Positions 49,612 through 61,900 of a stretch of DNA of 64,000 nucleotides are shown here, in pieces. Origin of the DNA: Malurus cyaneus samueli (Eukaryota > Chordata > Aves > Passeriformes > Maluridae). The translations under genes and the position numbers were made by a program. The DNA lies in assembly GCA_009741485.1 (NCBI GenBank), contig CM019218.1:39945358-40009357 (forward strand), given 5' to 3'. The stretch's first letter is position 1. Each line of letters starts with the position of its first letter. A model generated the notes under the pieces. It was given only the letters and a program-made list of their open reading frames with translations. It ran no database searches and was not told the DNA's origin.

Positions 49612-49887
49612 AATATCTTGTTTTGAATTCTTTCTTAATACTACAAAATACGTCATCACAGAGGTGTAACTATCCTGTGTAATTGGCCCAGGCCTGATGG
49701 TCAGCCTGTCCATCAACCTCAAAACCAATGATGGGTTGGCTCTGAAACACAGGAGTGGGGCAGGCCTCCCTTTGCTGGAGAAGAAGAAGAAGGAGACACC
49801 CCTAGGACTTCTCACAGCAGCCATCTTTGTGGTTTTCTTGATTCCCATCCCCCACCACCAAAAATTGGACCAAGCAAAACCATGACA

Positions 49888-49892
49888 GTGAT
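49888..49892. repeat. Right target-site duplication of the second LTR
   Basis: GTGAT directly follows the terminal ACA of the LTR and matches 48622-48626. Confidence 0.9.
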
Positions 49893-52654
49893 ACACTAGG
49901 AAATAATCAGCATTTTAAGAGAAGAAAACCAATCTTTTCTTTAGATATACACTAGAAAAGACAACATTTAAATGAATAATTTTCTGTGAAGCTTTCTTCA
50001 GTATGTATATGATTACATATCATGTGAGCCTCTGTAATCAAGGGGATCAAGAAATAACATGCTTCTTTGGGAACAGAAATTTCAGAGAGAAATTCAGAGT
50101 AATTGTAGAAGGATCTGCTCTTTTGTACAACAATTTGTCAATTTATTTTAGGTCTAGTCAGTGGGTGAATAATGAAAGGGTGAAGATGAGATATTTCAGA
50201 GCTTCTTTTCCGCTGAGTTGGAGATTGCACTTCACTGGAGATGTCCTTGAAGGTGATCCATTTTGTTTAAATTGAGCAAGTTGTAGAACAATTTTTGTCT
50301 CTCTTTCCTAACTCTGCAACAGCAGTAAAAGATGCAAATCCACTTAAAACCTTGAGTATTATCCGTACCATACCATAAACAAACAGGTGTGATACACTGC
50401 AAAATAAACATAGAAGTTATACAATGACACACAGATGAAAGAATATCTGTTAATAAACTGTTTAAATATAGATTGGATGCAAATAATATTTTAGTTTGAA
50501 ATCTAAAATCAATAAAAAGAGAAGCAGAGTACACCACCTCATCTCTGGGCATTGCTTATCACTAAGTAAACATTATATTTTTCATCAGGAAGGCATTTTT
50601 ACCAAGAGAGAAGATCTGTTTCTTTTAACTGACAGCAATAAACTGTTCCTATAAAACCAGGAGCAATGTGTCATACAATTTTGTTTTAAGTGAATAAAAT
50701 TTACATCCGCATAGTGAAATGAGTAAGCTTTTTGCTTTGTTGCCTTTTGACAAAGCTGTAGATAGAAGTAATAGTATTTGCTGAAGCAGCAGAAAATGTT
50801 GCAGTTTAGTTCTGATGTATATTATATTGCATTTAGCGCAACACACACACAGGTTGTAATACTACTTTCTCATGTTAAGTGTGCACTGCATTTTTAACAT
50901 TACAATTGTTCCAACAAATCCTGAATGTTTAGGGCAAAGACATCTGTATATACTGGTATTTGTAAGTCATATTTGCTCAGAAGACTGAAGATATTTAGAT
51001 TCTGTTGAAATTGAAAACTGTGTATTTCAGCGTATATATTTTCCTGTTAGCTTTCCCTGCGCCCCATCTGAACATTTTCAAATATTTCACATATATAATC
51101 CTGTTGAAACAAGAAGGTTTACTTTTTTGTCTCTGAACCATAAAGGTTTTTAAGCAAATTGTTTTGCTTTAGCTGCAACACAAATTGCATTAGAGGAACA
51201 TTTTCTGGAGGATTAATAAACCCAAACCTGTCTGCAAGCATTGGGTTCTGTAACACCTGTGGTGAATAACTTATTTTGATAAGGTGTTCTCTGGTCAGAA
51301 AATCAAAATAATCTGAAAGACATTCCTATCCAGTGCTTTATTAGACTGCAAATAAAGATGAATCAATGCATTGTTATGTGTAATGCTACATGCATAATTC
51401 TTCAGTATTCATATATGCAAGTGATCTTTTTTCTCAGAAATGAAGGTGTAGTGTCCATTAATATCTGGGAACTAAGTTCCTCTGAAAATCCTCTGCTGCT
51501 TTACTGCGATCCTAAAGTAAAGGTTTATGCTTTTAATATTATGCATGTATGTAAATATAAAACATCTCATTTACAAAGATCATGACCAGAACCAGCTGAA
51601 ATTGGCTCTCTGCAGCAGCTCAAGTGTATAGGATTGAATGCTTGTTCTTAGCAAAAGTTAATCTTCTTCCAAAATGAAAAATGAAGACATTTTGGATGCT
51701 GGTAGCATTTTGGTACCTCATTCTGTTTATAATCCTTTTGCAGAGGTGCTTGCATGAAATGAAATTTTTTAATATTAATTTCAAAAGCAAAAATAAATTT
51801 GTTTACTCAGTGGCAAAACCAGCCTCTAATCCTCCAGTATATCCTTTCATCCAAGAGGAAACTTTCAAACCTTTAATCCTCAATTTTGGAAATCTTTTAC
51901 TGAGACTAACTCTGATTTAATTTCATTCATCATCATAAGACTGATGAACGATAAATCAGGCTCATTATTCAGAACTTGTTTATTTTCTTGTCACTTCCTT
52001 TATTTACTTTTTCCCCTTTGATTTCCTTCTCTATTTTCGCCTTCTCCTATTCCAACAGCTTAGGTGGATAGTAGCTACTATGTTTACATTGAAGACAGCA
52101 GTCAGTCAGTGCACTCCTTTGGAGAGCTGTGGAATGAAGAGGAAGGAATGATTTAATCATCCCCAAGCAATTCACTCACCAGAAAAGTACAGTCAAAACT
52201 GATGTGTTCTTAGTGCTCAGTGTGGTGAAAATATTCCTACATCATCATATAAGCTACAAAACTGACTGAGCTGAAAATATGTTACGTAAGATGCTTTACA
52301 TTCAGTTCAGTGTTTTCTTATAAGATTCTGAATACATTTAAAGAGATGATAGCTAATGAAATATCTTGAAACATTGATATCTTATTATTGATCTTGCTGT
52401 TAAAACGAATCCAAATGCTTGCTTCATGGAGCCTTTGAAGAAAAGGGATTTTTCTATCTAGGAATGCAAGGAGAAATTTAAAACAGTGTATATGTGTAAT
52501 ATATACATATTTTAGCTAGCAATTTAAATATTTTGCTTGTAATGATGTGTTTTGGTACCTGTAAACAGCAGGAATTTTCATGGAAAGTGTTAACCACCTA
52601 AAATATTGCACCATTTCATTGATCTCATTTAGGCTGTCAGGATCAATAAACCTT

Positions 52655-52668
52655 TGACCTGAAGGTCA
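52655..52668. promoter_or_regulatory. Everted repeat TGACCT-GA-AGGTCA
   Basis: Two nuclear-receptor half-sites face outward with a 2-bp spacer (ER2). It could bind a receptor dimer. Nothing else in the context supports activity, and the motif may be accidental. Confidence 0.35.
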
Positions 52669-53297
52669 GTGTAGGAAGAGTAATCTAGTGACTTCTCTAG
52701 AGATGACAAACCTTCTGCATCAGGTACTCAGATTGCTCCTTTTGGAAATCAGTGGTTCCAAAAGGAAGTTGATAATCATGGAGAAGTGAAAAGGACAAGT
52801 TTTCTGTAATTCTTCATATTTGCGGCCAAATACGTGCTGCAGATGTTAATAAATTTTTTCTACCATGTAAAAGAAGCTATGCAGCAAGGTTTTTTTAACT
52901 ACATGACATATATTTAACAAGTAAAAATTTTCTTCACAACCACCTGGAATAAGTTTACAACTGTGAACCAGGATTATTTATTAAGTATACTTTTAATGCT
53001 TCCACATCTCTCATTTTCATAAATCGTTATGTAATTTTGTCTAAAAGACTATTCAAGAGTTTATTAAAATTTTATAAGCCATGAACAACCCAAACAAACA
53101 AACAAATGAAGCAAAATTAAAAAACACAAACAAAATAACCCTCGCCAGGATACAACTTGCTTTTAAGCTCAAGCTGGGTTTTATATAAGACTTCTTCATT
53201 CTTACTCAGTAAATATCATAGATTTATAGGAGCATTATTTTAATTCCTTACAATAGCTTCAGATATTATTTTTCCATCATTTTTGCACTTTTTTTTT

Positions 53298-53327
53298 TAA
53301 TATATATATAAAGAGAGAGAGAGAGAG
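53298..53327. repeat. Compound (TA)n(GA)n microsatellite
   Basis: About seven TA units run directly into about eight GA units. Confidence 0.9.
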
Positions 53328-53910
53328 TATTTTTCATTTGGGCTGTATTCCTAATTTTTGAACAGAGAAACAAGACCAAAATAATTTATTTTTAAAGCCA
53401 CAACAGCTGATCTGACCTTCTAATCATAAACATTGTTTCATCAACCAGAGAAAAAGAAGTCATGTGAGAAGATTGGTACACAGCAGAGAATTTTCCAGCC
53501 AATCAGTGGTAATTAGAACTTTCGGTATGTCACAAAACTTCAAGTACCTACTTAAGATTAAACACATTTTTGAATGCTCTTTCTTCACATAGGAAATATA
53601 TGCAGTTATAAAATCTTTTTTATGTTACTGGATGAAGCACAGCACTGATTTTCAGACCCACAGTCAATTTGTGGATTCACAATGAGAAAAATAATCTTCT
53701 GACTTGTAAACAGAGTACCAGTTGATCAAGGAATTATTGTAAGTAATAAATACAGATTTCCACTATTTCATATTGGAGGATACATACTTAATGTTATATC
53801 TATTTCTTCCAATTTTGGTGATAAATCTGCCAGTTAATTCTTAGGGTTTTTGCCAAGATTTGAATGTCTGTGATTCCCTAGAGAATGTTTTTGGAAAATA
53901 AATATTTTCT

Positions 53911-54000
53911 TGCTGCCATAATAATTTCTTAACTTCTTAAATTCTCTTACCACTGCTTGCTGCTGTAATAATTTCTTAACTTCTTAAATCTTTTTGCTAC
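53911..54000. repeat. Partial tandem duplication, unit about 50 bp
   Basis: TGCTG..ATAATTTCTTAACTTCTTAAAT occurs at 53911 and again at 53961, with a partly conserved CT/T-rich tail. The two copies are close to identical over about 35 bp, so the duplication is fairly recent. Confidence 0.85.
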
Positions 54001-54530
54001 TGCTAGATAGCAAGAATTTTCAAAAAACTCTATGCTCAACAACTCAGAAGACAACTTTTAAATGTGGTGTGCAAACAGATGACAGGTAAGGTTGCTAATG
54101 ATTTTGAGTGAGCCCACAAAACCATACATCACAGTGGTGTCCTCTTCCTGTGCAGTACCCTGTTTGCACAGACATATTCTAGAAATGGTTTATCCATTTG
54201 TGACACTTCTAAAAATTTAAGAGATAGTATTACTTAGCTTCACTGCAGCTAAACTGTATGAGTAGAACAACATAAATGTCTGTTGTCACTTTACGCTTCC
54301 TTTCCCTAATCCTTTCAGTGCCACTGGAATAGTTTCAGGATTCCTGTTTCAAAATTGCTTGTCATTGGCTTCATAGAGCAATGCCCACTGTAACTCAGAG
54401 CACTGCTTTGCACGCTGCATCCCTACCTAAAGGAAACTGCCCAGCAAAATACTTTTTCATTGCTGCTCGCATGAAAAAGTATTTCTTAATTTTTCACAGC
54501 CAAAGACCCATTTCGTTTTCTCCCCTGCAG

Positions 54531-54580
54531 CCGCCTCATTTCCAGCAGTGTCATCAGAGCACATGGCCCTGGCACAGCAG
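54531..54580 (+). other. Exon-like segment, 50 nt, unidentified
   Basis: A strong acceptor (CGTTTTCTCCCCTGCAG) ends at 54530 and a donor-like CAG/GTAATT begins at 54581. All three forward frames are open across the 50 nt, so the frame is undetermined. One frame (starting at 54532) ends in phase 1, compatible with a possible downstream acceptor at 55463. I do not recognise the encoded peptide in any frame. It could be a non-coding RNA exon, a coding exon, or chance. Confidence 0.15.
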
Positions 54581-55760
54581 GTAATTATCTGTACAAGCCA
54601 GAAAAGATCCAGCTGTGAAAGGTATTCTGCTACAGGTAACATATGGCTCTGCAGGGTGTCCCATCTGCCATGGCTTCAGCAACTGCACACTGTCGCATGA
54701 AAAGCTTCCAAGGGACTCGGTGGCTTTGAGACAGCATTCCCCCTTCTTGTGTCCCCTCAACCCTGTTTTCTGTTTTCATATAGCTTTCATTCTAAGCACT
54801 CTGTGTTCTCTGTCATGGTCTCTTCAGCAGCAGTGAAGCAGACACTTAGAAAATTGTACCTATATTTATTTTGAATTAAGATTAAATTGCTTAAAATGCT
54901 GCTTGAACATTTACATCTTTTCTCCTTTGCACTTTATGCCTTTACTGCTTTTTATTTACGTGCTTACTCATAAGAAAATGGAATGACCTTTTCACCTGTG
55001 AAATAATTGGTCAGTGAGACAGTTTGCAGCTTTTCCCTGTATCCCCGCATGGGGATGAACTAGAAGAGGTGACGAAGTTTACCTCTACCTGCTAGTTATT
55101 ATGAAAAATAGAAGTTTTTTGGCCAGAAAAAAAAAATGTTATTTTCCGTGCCGTTTTTCTTTTGTCGGTTCTTATTCAAAATAAAGAGTCAGGCCATACC
55201 ATGGACATATCAGTAGTACAACAGAAGGACAGCTTGGTCTTCTTTTCCCTTCCAAAGCACTATTTGTGTTTTCTTTCAAGGATCTTGGTGGTGGTTTTTC
55301 ACACACAGACTATTATACTTTCTCATCAGTAGCCCATCTTATAAATGATACCATGAATAATTATGAAAAAGACCTCTTCATCCTTTTCCAATACTGAAGC
55401 AGAGTTTGCTTGTTTGGGAAGCTAACATGCATGATTTTACATCCCCAGCTTCTGTTCCTGCAGAAGTTAAACTGGACTACATTGCCAATCTGAAACACAA
55501 ACTGGCCAGCACTCAAAGCCATCCTTCATTCCTTGGCAGAGCCAGAGACCTGCAAGGCAAAGACAAGGGATTCAGGGAGCATTTCTGTCTCTAAGGATTT
55601 CTCACAGCTTTCAGCTGACTCTTTCTCTTTTTACTTTTTTTTTTCTTGCACTTCTATTTTGGAGGGATTTGTTTGCATTTCGTTGTTTAGCACATTTACA
55701 AAAAATGTCTTCTTGTTGCTCACTTTGCTGACTGAATTAGAGATTGATTTCCTGTAGAAA

Positions 55761-55781
55761 TATTCTCTCAGGGAGAGAATA
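55761..55781. repeat. Small palindrome, 9-bp arms, 3-nt loop
   Basis: TATTCTCTC, then AGG, then GAGAGAATA. Perfect pairing with a very short loop. It is probably incidental. Confidence 0.7.
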
Positions 55782-56372
55782 ATTCTGCCTGCTTAAAATA
55801 ATTTTAGACATTTTTTTCTGCAGTATTTTATTATTTGGAGTTGAATTGACTTATGCTGAGACAGAAATTGGCTTAGTATCTTTCAAGGTACATAGCTACA
55901 TTTATTATCTTTCAGAATGCTGTGGATGTTTAAAAGATGTCACAACATAATGTACGAGTGAAACAGAATAAATTGTATTAATGCAGCCTTATTTTGAATG
56001 TAGAACACCTTCTCATGTTTGCATTGCAGAGAGCAATGCCAGGGCACTAAGATTACAGGGCAGCAATATTATGTAATTTCTGCACATAGTAGCTTGACCA
56101 TTTAATATCATTTTTATAACAGTGTAAGTTGAATTGTAAACATCACCAAATTACAGGTTCAATAAAATTACTATGTCCATCCCTGCTGAAGGGATATGTT
56201 TTTTCAAAGTTAAATCACACACTATTGCTAAGAAGAATACTTTCACGCTCTTTAAAGTTTGTCATTGTCTCTGGCAAGAAAAAAAAGTATTGATAATGTT
56301 TTAAATTATCCCTTAAAGCAGGACATAAAAATTTGTGTCTGTAAGTGTAATCTCCTAGCACTGAATATTTTC

Positions 56373-56435
56373 AGTCTAAAAAAATCTAAAAACATCTAAA
56401 AAAACCTAACAACATCTAAAAAATCTAAACACATC
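56373..56435. repeat. Degenerate short tandem repeat (ATCTAAAA-type)
   Basis: Six or so imperfect units built on TCTAAA with variable A runs. It looks like an old, decaying minisatellite. Confidence 0.75.
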
Positions 56436-57899
56436 TTTGCTGTGAAGGTTTTTTTTTGCTTGCACAAAAAATATTATTTTATTAAGTGGATAAATTGTGT
56501 TGTAGTAAATACACTAGACTCCATTTCCTTCTGATACTATGTACACTTCCTGGGATTTTTCAGCTTCTATTGGGATTGACTAACCCCCTTGGAAAGTTTA
56601 GCACACCTAGTTAAAAAGAAAGGTAAAAACCTTCTGAGACTGACTTTTCTTCTCACTTTATTCCATGTCCCAGGTCAGTAAAGCACCTCTCCAATGCCAT
56701 CTGCAGTGGGCTGCTCCTCCTTTATCACTTTTAAGCACACCCAGTTAGATATTGTTTGCCCATGCTGATCTCAGACCAATAGAACCTGGCTGAGGTCTTT
56801 GTTGGAGACAAGAGGAGGTGTCTCTACACCTGGAGAAGAGGGGAGAGAGAGAAGGAGAGAGGGAGAGAGGGAGTGAAGAAGGCAGGGCAGGAGTACCCCC
56901 ACTTGCAATACTGTGTGCAAAGCAGTATAGAGTCAGGAGGACTAGGCCTGTGCAGATCCAGTGGCTTCAGAACATTCTTGTGAGTCCTGACGAGAAAAAT
57001 ACTCAGAGGAAAGAACTAGAAAATCCATGGAAATGCATTTCTCTGTCACACTAGGCATTATGCATGCTAGGGAGGAATCTAAGGTTTTGTGAGACGTATG
57101 TTTATTCAGATGCTGAAGATACGGTCAGTAAATCTCTTTGTCCTACCCATCACCATAAGGAATTTTGATTTCTTCAGCCCCAGGATTCAGGGATGCATAT
57201 GCAAGCTAGACCATCAATATGCAAGCAGTGCAGCTCTGCTCCATAAGCTTTACTGCAGCCCTTGGCTACACCAGCAGCTGCTGCCACGCTAATCCTTTCT
57301 ACACAGTTACTTTTTCCCATGGCTATGGATGTTATTGGACTATTGTTCATATCACTATCTAATCCAGGCAGTTTTTAGCTCACACACTGATGCTGAGAGA
57401 GCTGCCCTGCAAAGAGTAACACACTGCACACAGAGAGATTTACACATCTTTTTAATGCTAGTCTCTAACTTACTGCTGAAGCTTAAATTTAAAAGGCTCG
57501 GCTACATACATAATTGAAAGTAGCACTCACCAGTCATGTAGTCTGTGTTCCTAAGATGCTGCAATAGGTCCATATGTAGGATTGCTTTCTCTGAGTTGAA
57601 CCGTTTGCTCCTTTGCCTGCTCAGACCTTCAGTACTCACATATTTTTGCAGAGGCTTTATTTCTTATTCTGTTGACCAGTTCCCTGTTGTGGCAACTATG
57701 CTGCCTATTTCCTTACTATCATCTTCCAGCTTATCAATTCCTTCCCTTTGGCCTTTCACCTCCACTGCCTTTAGCTTTTTCAGCTTCAGCCTGTGCAGTA
57801 ATCTTTGCTGGATTTAGAAGGGCCAAATGGCAAGTAGAAGATCCCAATATTACTCACAGTACTGTGTAGAGAATGAAGCCCAATCAAAATTATGCTTTG

Positions 57900-58487
57900 T
57901 GTGAGTTCCATAAGGTTTTGGCTGAGATAATTTTCTTCACGGTGGCTGGTATAGGACTGTGTCTCGATTTATACTGGAAAAAGTGTTGATAATATAGAAA
58001 AGTTTCTGTGATTGCTAAGTGGTGTGTGCACAGCATCACGGGCTTTTCTGCACCTTTTATCACCCCTCCAGTGAGAACACTGGGGGTGCACAAGAAGCTG
58101 AGAGGGAACATATCTGGGACTGCCAATCTCAACTGACCAAAGAGATATTCCAGGCCATATGGCATCATGCTGAGCATGTAACACAGTGGGAAGAAGAGCA
58201 AACTGGGGAAATGTTTGGAGAAATGGTGTTTCCCTTCCCAAGGAAATGTTATGCATGACAAAGTCCTACTTTCCTGGAGAAGGCTGAACACCTGCTCTGC
58301 AGAAGTAATAAATGATTTCCTTGTTTTGCTTTGCTTGCTCGCACAGCTCTTGTTTTCCCTTTAAACTGTCTTTTCTCAACCCATGAATTTTTTTACTTTA
58401 ACTCTTCCAGTTCTTTCCCCACTCCTGATGGTGAGGGAGTGAGCAGCTCTGTGGTGCTTAAATGCTGTTTGGGGTTAAACCTCAACA
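57900..58487 (+). mobile_element. Old avian retroviral LTR, about 590 bp, plus orientation
   Basis: From left to right the sequence follows the well-known bird LTR order: GGTTTTGGCTGAGATAATTT, a CACGGTGGCTGGTATAGG block, TATACTGG..GTTGATAATA, GGGGGTGCACAAGAAGCTGA, AACTGACCAAAGAGATATTC, ATATGGCATCATGCTGAGCA, a TGAACACCTGC block, CTTGTTTTGCTTTGCTTGC, TTTAAACTGTC, CTCAACCCATGA, and a 3' end GTGGTGCTTAAATGCTG..GGTTAAACCTCAACA. An AATAAA lies at 58307-58312. The left terminus is blurred and no target duplication was found, so start and age are approximate. Open frames on either strand here (57890-58291 minus, 58019-58258 plus, 58331-58555 plus) are LTR sequence, not genes. It is related to the LTR pieces at 12566-13442. 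Confidence 0.88.
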
Positions 58488-58915
58488 GAGAGAAAGCCAG
58501 GAAAGGAAAGAGGATGAGGAGATACAGCCAACTAATTAAGCAGTTTTTTTTCTAGAATGATTGTAGAACAGATTGTCTTCAGGCACTGCAAGACGAAAAT
58601 AATTTATGAAGAGGTCTGGGCAAAAAGAGTCTACATGTGAAGCAAAATATAATGGAACATGGCACGCTAGTAAATACTAATGAATTGTTAAAACCTGGCA
58701 AAAAAATATGAATGTATTTTCATGGATGTTATAGAATAACAACAAAAAAATCTGTTAGTTTTTAAAGTTAAAAATACATGGTTATGACACATTTTATGTC
58801 TTCTTGTATATCAGTTTCATTCTTGGCTGTAATTTTTCACATCCCTGTGCCTCCATTTAAATAATTTTATACACATTAGCTAATGTTGAACAAATTTGAT
58901 ATAGCAATAATATTT

Positions 58916-58964
58916 CCCAAAGATATATCTTTGGTCATATCCCAAAGATATATCTTAGTCATAT
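58916..58964. repeat. Tandem duplication, 24-25 bp unit, two copies
   Basis: CCCAAAGATATATCTT(TG)GTCATAT at 58916-58940 is repeated at 58941-58964 with one base deleted and one changed. Each unit itself contains a palindromic AGATATATCT core. Confidence 0.9.
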
Positions 58965-61900
58965 CTGTTTCCTGAAATATATCTATAGATACAAATTGGA
59001 TACTTTCCTTTACTCATCTAAAAGCTTTTGATGATTAAAAAAAAAACATTCCAGTGAAAATTTATACCATTTTAAGTACTGGAGAGTACACAGAGGACAG
59101 AGGGAGAGAACCTGTAAATATTCTAATTAAGGAAGAAGATTCATCAGAGCCTACCAAAGAAGACACAATTGAAAAAAAAACAGGATTTATTAACAAATTC
59201 CATGTTGAGAACAAGATTGTCAAAAAGAGTGAAAGAGATGAAGGGTACTGTTGCATCAGTGGAAACAAGTTGAGATGATATCAAGATTCTTAACAGTCAA
59301 CCACAAGGGGAAAATAACTTCAAAATCTCAAGATGTAAACTCAAAGAAACAAAAAGAAAGGTTTTTGCATTGCTATAGTGACTGCGTTAGGAATTAATTT
59401 TGGTGATTAATAATGGAGTTGCAGCCAGCATGAGAAAACAAGCTATTTGAAAGATGACTAAAGATTGGAGCTACAAACCTTGGTTTTAAGATGTCATGCA
59501 AATAGAAAAATATAAATAGACTGTAAAAATCCTAAAGGTGGGAGACATTTGCTAGAGGCACAGGGAGAAATATTAGGACAGTATCAGCACAATGTGGGCA
59601 AATAAATCATGAATTGTTGACCAACATGTCATGCATTTTATGACCTAACATGTGTCTTCTATAATATCATTGTAGAGACTGTGAATGACATTGAATTACA
59701 ATAAACTCCATAAAAACAGTGTTAAGGGTTTTATCAATATTTATTATTATTTTTCTTAAAGAAGTTTGTAATTAAGACAATTGCTCTTCCAATTGCCAAA
59801 TTTCACAACCACAGAGCCAGTATTTAATGTAGAAAATGGCACCCCTTCACTTGGCATGGCTGAAGAGGAACTTCAAATGCATGTGAGCAGAGCACAGCCA
59901 GCTTAAAACAACACACAGGGAGAAAGACAGCAAGGAAACGAGACCGGTCTTTGATTTACAAACACTTCTCAGCAATGAATTCGTTTCAGGAAAAGAAGGC
60001 AATCTCTTCTGGAGAAACAAATAAGCAAAACGCAAAACAGAATAAAGAGCCAGAATGTAAACTAAACACTTGTCTGGCTCAGAGCCTCCAGTTTGATGTC
60101 TTGGGTTATAAATAATCAAGTGCACTTGTATTATCCGTGTTGTAGAGCACTAGTATTCATGAATACTTAAAAATCCTCTGACAACTGGTAATGTTTCATC
60201 AACCATAAAGTACAAAAGGCGAATTAGTGTTGTTTTTTTCATCACCCTTTGTGGGCAAAAAGATCAAAGATGAGATTTCCATATTGGCAAAGACCTTGTC
60301 AGTCTTTTTTTCTGCTTATACATAAAGATGTGTTTCTGCAATATGACAATGAAGACTGGCAGATGTTAAAACGAAAGTCACCCCCCACATAAATTGAGCA
60401 ACTTCAGGATGTGAAGTCTTTCATGAGTATTTTATAAAAGGATTTATTCTTCTTTCATGTTTATTTAATTATTTTATACCAAGAACTGGACAAGTCATTT
60501 TTTTCTGTGAAACTTGCTTCTGGCATATCTGAATTTTCATTTTTAACTGAAGAACAGGAAATCACTGTCTCTGTCACAGAACATAACTTCCCAGAATTTT
60601 TATGTTTAACATAGTTACACCACTAATTTAATGATAACATCTAGTGAGTAGTAATTGAAGTAGCAATGTTATGTTATGTCCTATGCTCTAAATACAATTA
60701 TATTGTATACTAAAATTTAAAATGTGCATTTTTCAACAGCAGAGATTCCCTTGTAAGAACAAAGATCTATGTGAAAATATTTCAGAGAAGCTCTTTGACA
60801 CTGAAACTGCAGAACAATGTTAGCAAGGTGTGAAAATTTTCCTTTTACTCTTAAATGTCTGTTTTGGAATAAAATCAAATGTTAAAACTGCAGTTCTGCA
60901 TATGATTGTACTGTGTGTGTAAGGTACCACACAATATAATTTCTAGCCTAAATAAATAATGTACACAGACCCTTAATTCAGATTCCCAGAATTATTTTAG
61001 TGACTACTCTGAAAATGGTGAAATTTAAAATTGTAGCAACTGTGCATTTTCTGCTGTTTTATAATCGTTTTCTGTCCTGCCAGCCTGTGTGCTTCCTGCA
61101 GACGTTGTCTCAAAATATGCACATACCAATGCATTCATGCCTGAACGAATCTAATGGCAAGAATGACCTTCACTTTTCTTTTGCAGCTGTCCAGAGGTGA
61201 ATGCAGCCCAGAAGTGATACCTGTCTGCATCCCTGTTTTGCATCTGTGGCTCTGGTTAACATCAGCTTTGTGTGAAGCCATTTATATGGGGCATTGTGGG
61301 CTGGGTGTGGAGAGCCCAAGCCTGGCAGGGAGAGCTGGCAGCTTTGGAGCTCATGTCACTCTCCAAAACTGAAGATCCTCTCTGTCTGAAGCAGACCAGG
61401 GGCAGGAACTATGAACAGAGCTTTGAACAGTGCCTTAGTGAAACTGAAGGCAGACCATATTGCATTAGGGTTTCTGTGGAAGCAGCCCAATGAGAATCCA
61501 TTACATTTTGTATTTAACATTTATCTGATGAGTTTAATCAATAATATAGCCTGTCTTTGTGGGGCATATTTGCACTGGATAGCATTTATTTTCACTCTCC
61601 TATGAAGAAAGAGCATTAAAATGTAAATTCAGCCTTTTAAGGTCTGTAATTCTAAAAGGAATACAATGTTTTCAAAGACCAGTGAAAGGTGTGGTGCTAA
61701 AAATGAAAATGGTAACAGAATAGAAGTTGCTTTACGCATTTCAGCCTTATAAAGAATATTCCCTATCAGTGATATGTGGTCAGTTCTGAGCCATTTGCAA
61801 GATAATGTTCTGCCACGTAATGTATTCGGAAATGCTTTTTTCTTTGATTTTGGAAGAGTGTACTGAAGAACAATCGCTATGATTCCCCTGCTGAAACAAT

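Larger units (their letters stand above)
48627..49887 (-). mobile_element. Solo LTR of an avian endogenous retrovirus, complete, 1,261 bp
   Basis: The termini TGTCGTGGTTT (48627-48637) and AAACCATGACA (49877-49887) are inverted repeats with one mismatch. A perfect 5-bp duplication (GTGAT) flanks the element. On the minus strand an AATAAA lies at 48821-48826, about 195 bp before the left end, so U3 is on the right and transcription would run leftward. This spacing and a TTTATTAA-type context resemble the LTR at 6641. The element is longer than that LTR and retains some CpGs, including a GCGGCCGC at 49604-49611. No gag, pol or env sequence is attached. Open frames within it (for example 48597-48866 plus, 49100-49496 plus, 49522-49896 minus) are incidental. 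The 5-bp duplication and TGTCNTGGTTT terminus fit ERVL-like or related avian LTR families. Exact naming needs a library. Confidence 0.92.
49893..54530. other. Non-coding sequence, no gene recognised
   Basis: About 4.6 kb of AT-rich sequence. It holds a nuclear-receptor-type palindrome at 52655-52668, a TA/GA compound microsatellite at 53298-53327 and a partial tandem duplication at 53911-54000. Short open frames show no domains. Confidence 0.55.
54581..57899. other. Mostly non-coding sequence
   Basis: An acceptor-like CTTCTGTTCCTGCAG ends at 55463 and is followed by an open frame to a TAA at 55592-55594. A short 9-bp-arm palindrome lies at 55761-55781. Degenerate ATCTAAAA-type tandem units lie at 56373-56435 and a GA-rich patch at 56815-56880. 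No gene family is recognised. Confidence 0.5.

Noticed and set aside
48597..49896. Several overlapping open frames of 60-124 codons
   Set aside because: All lie within or across the solo LTR. They are by-products of its composition and not gag, pol or env.
57890..58291. 133-codon minus-strand frame and overlapping frames
   Set aside because: They are antisense or sense readings of an old LTR.
59054..59278. Glu/Lys-rich 74-codon open frame that looks protein-like
   Set aside because: It lies in A-rich DNA that favours Lys and Glu codons. No domain, no splice sites, and the minus strand is open over the same interval.
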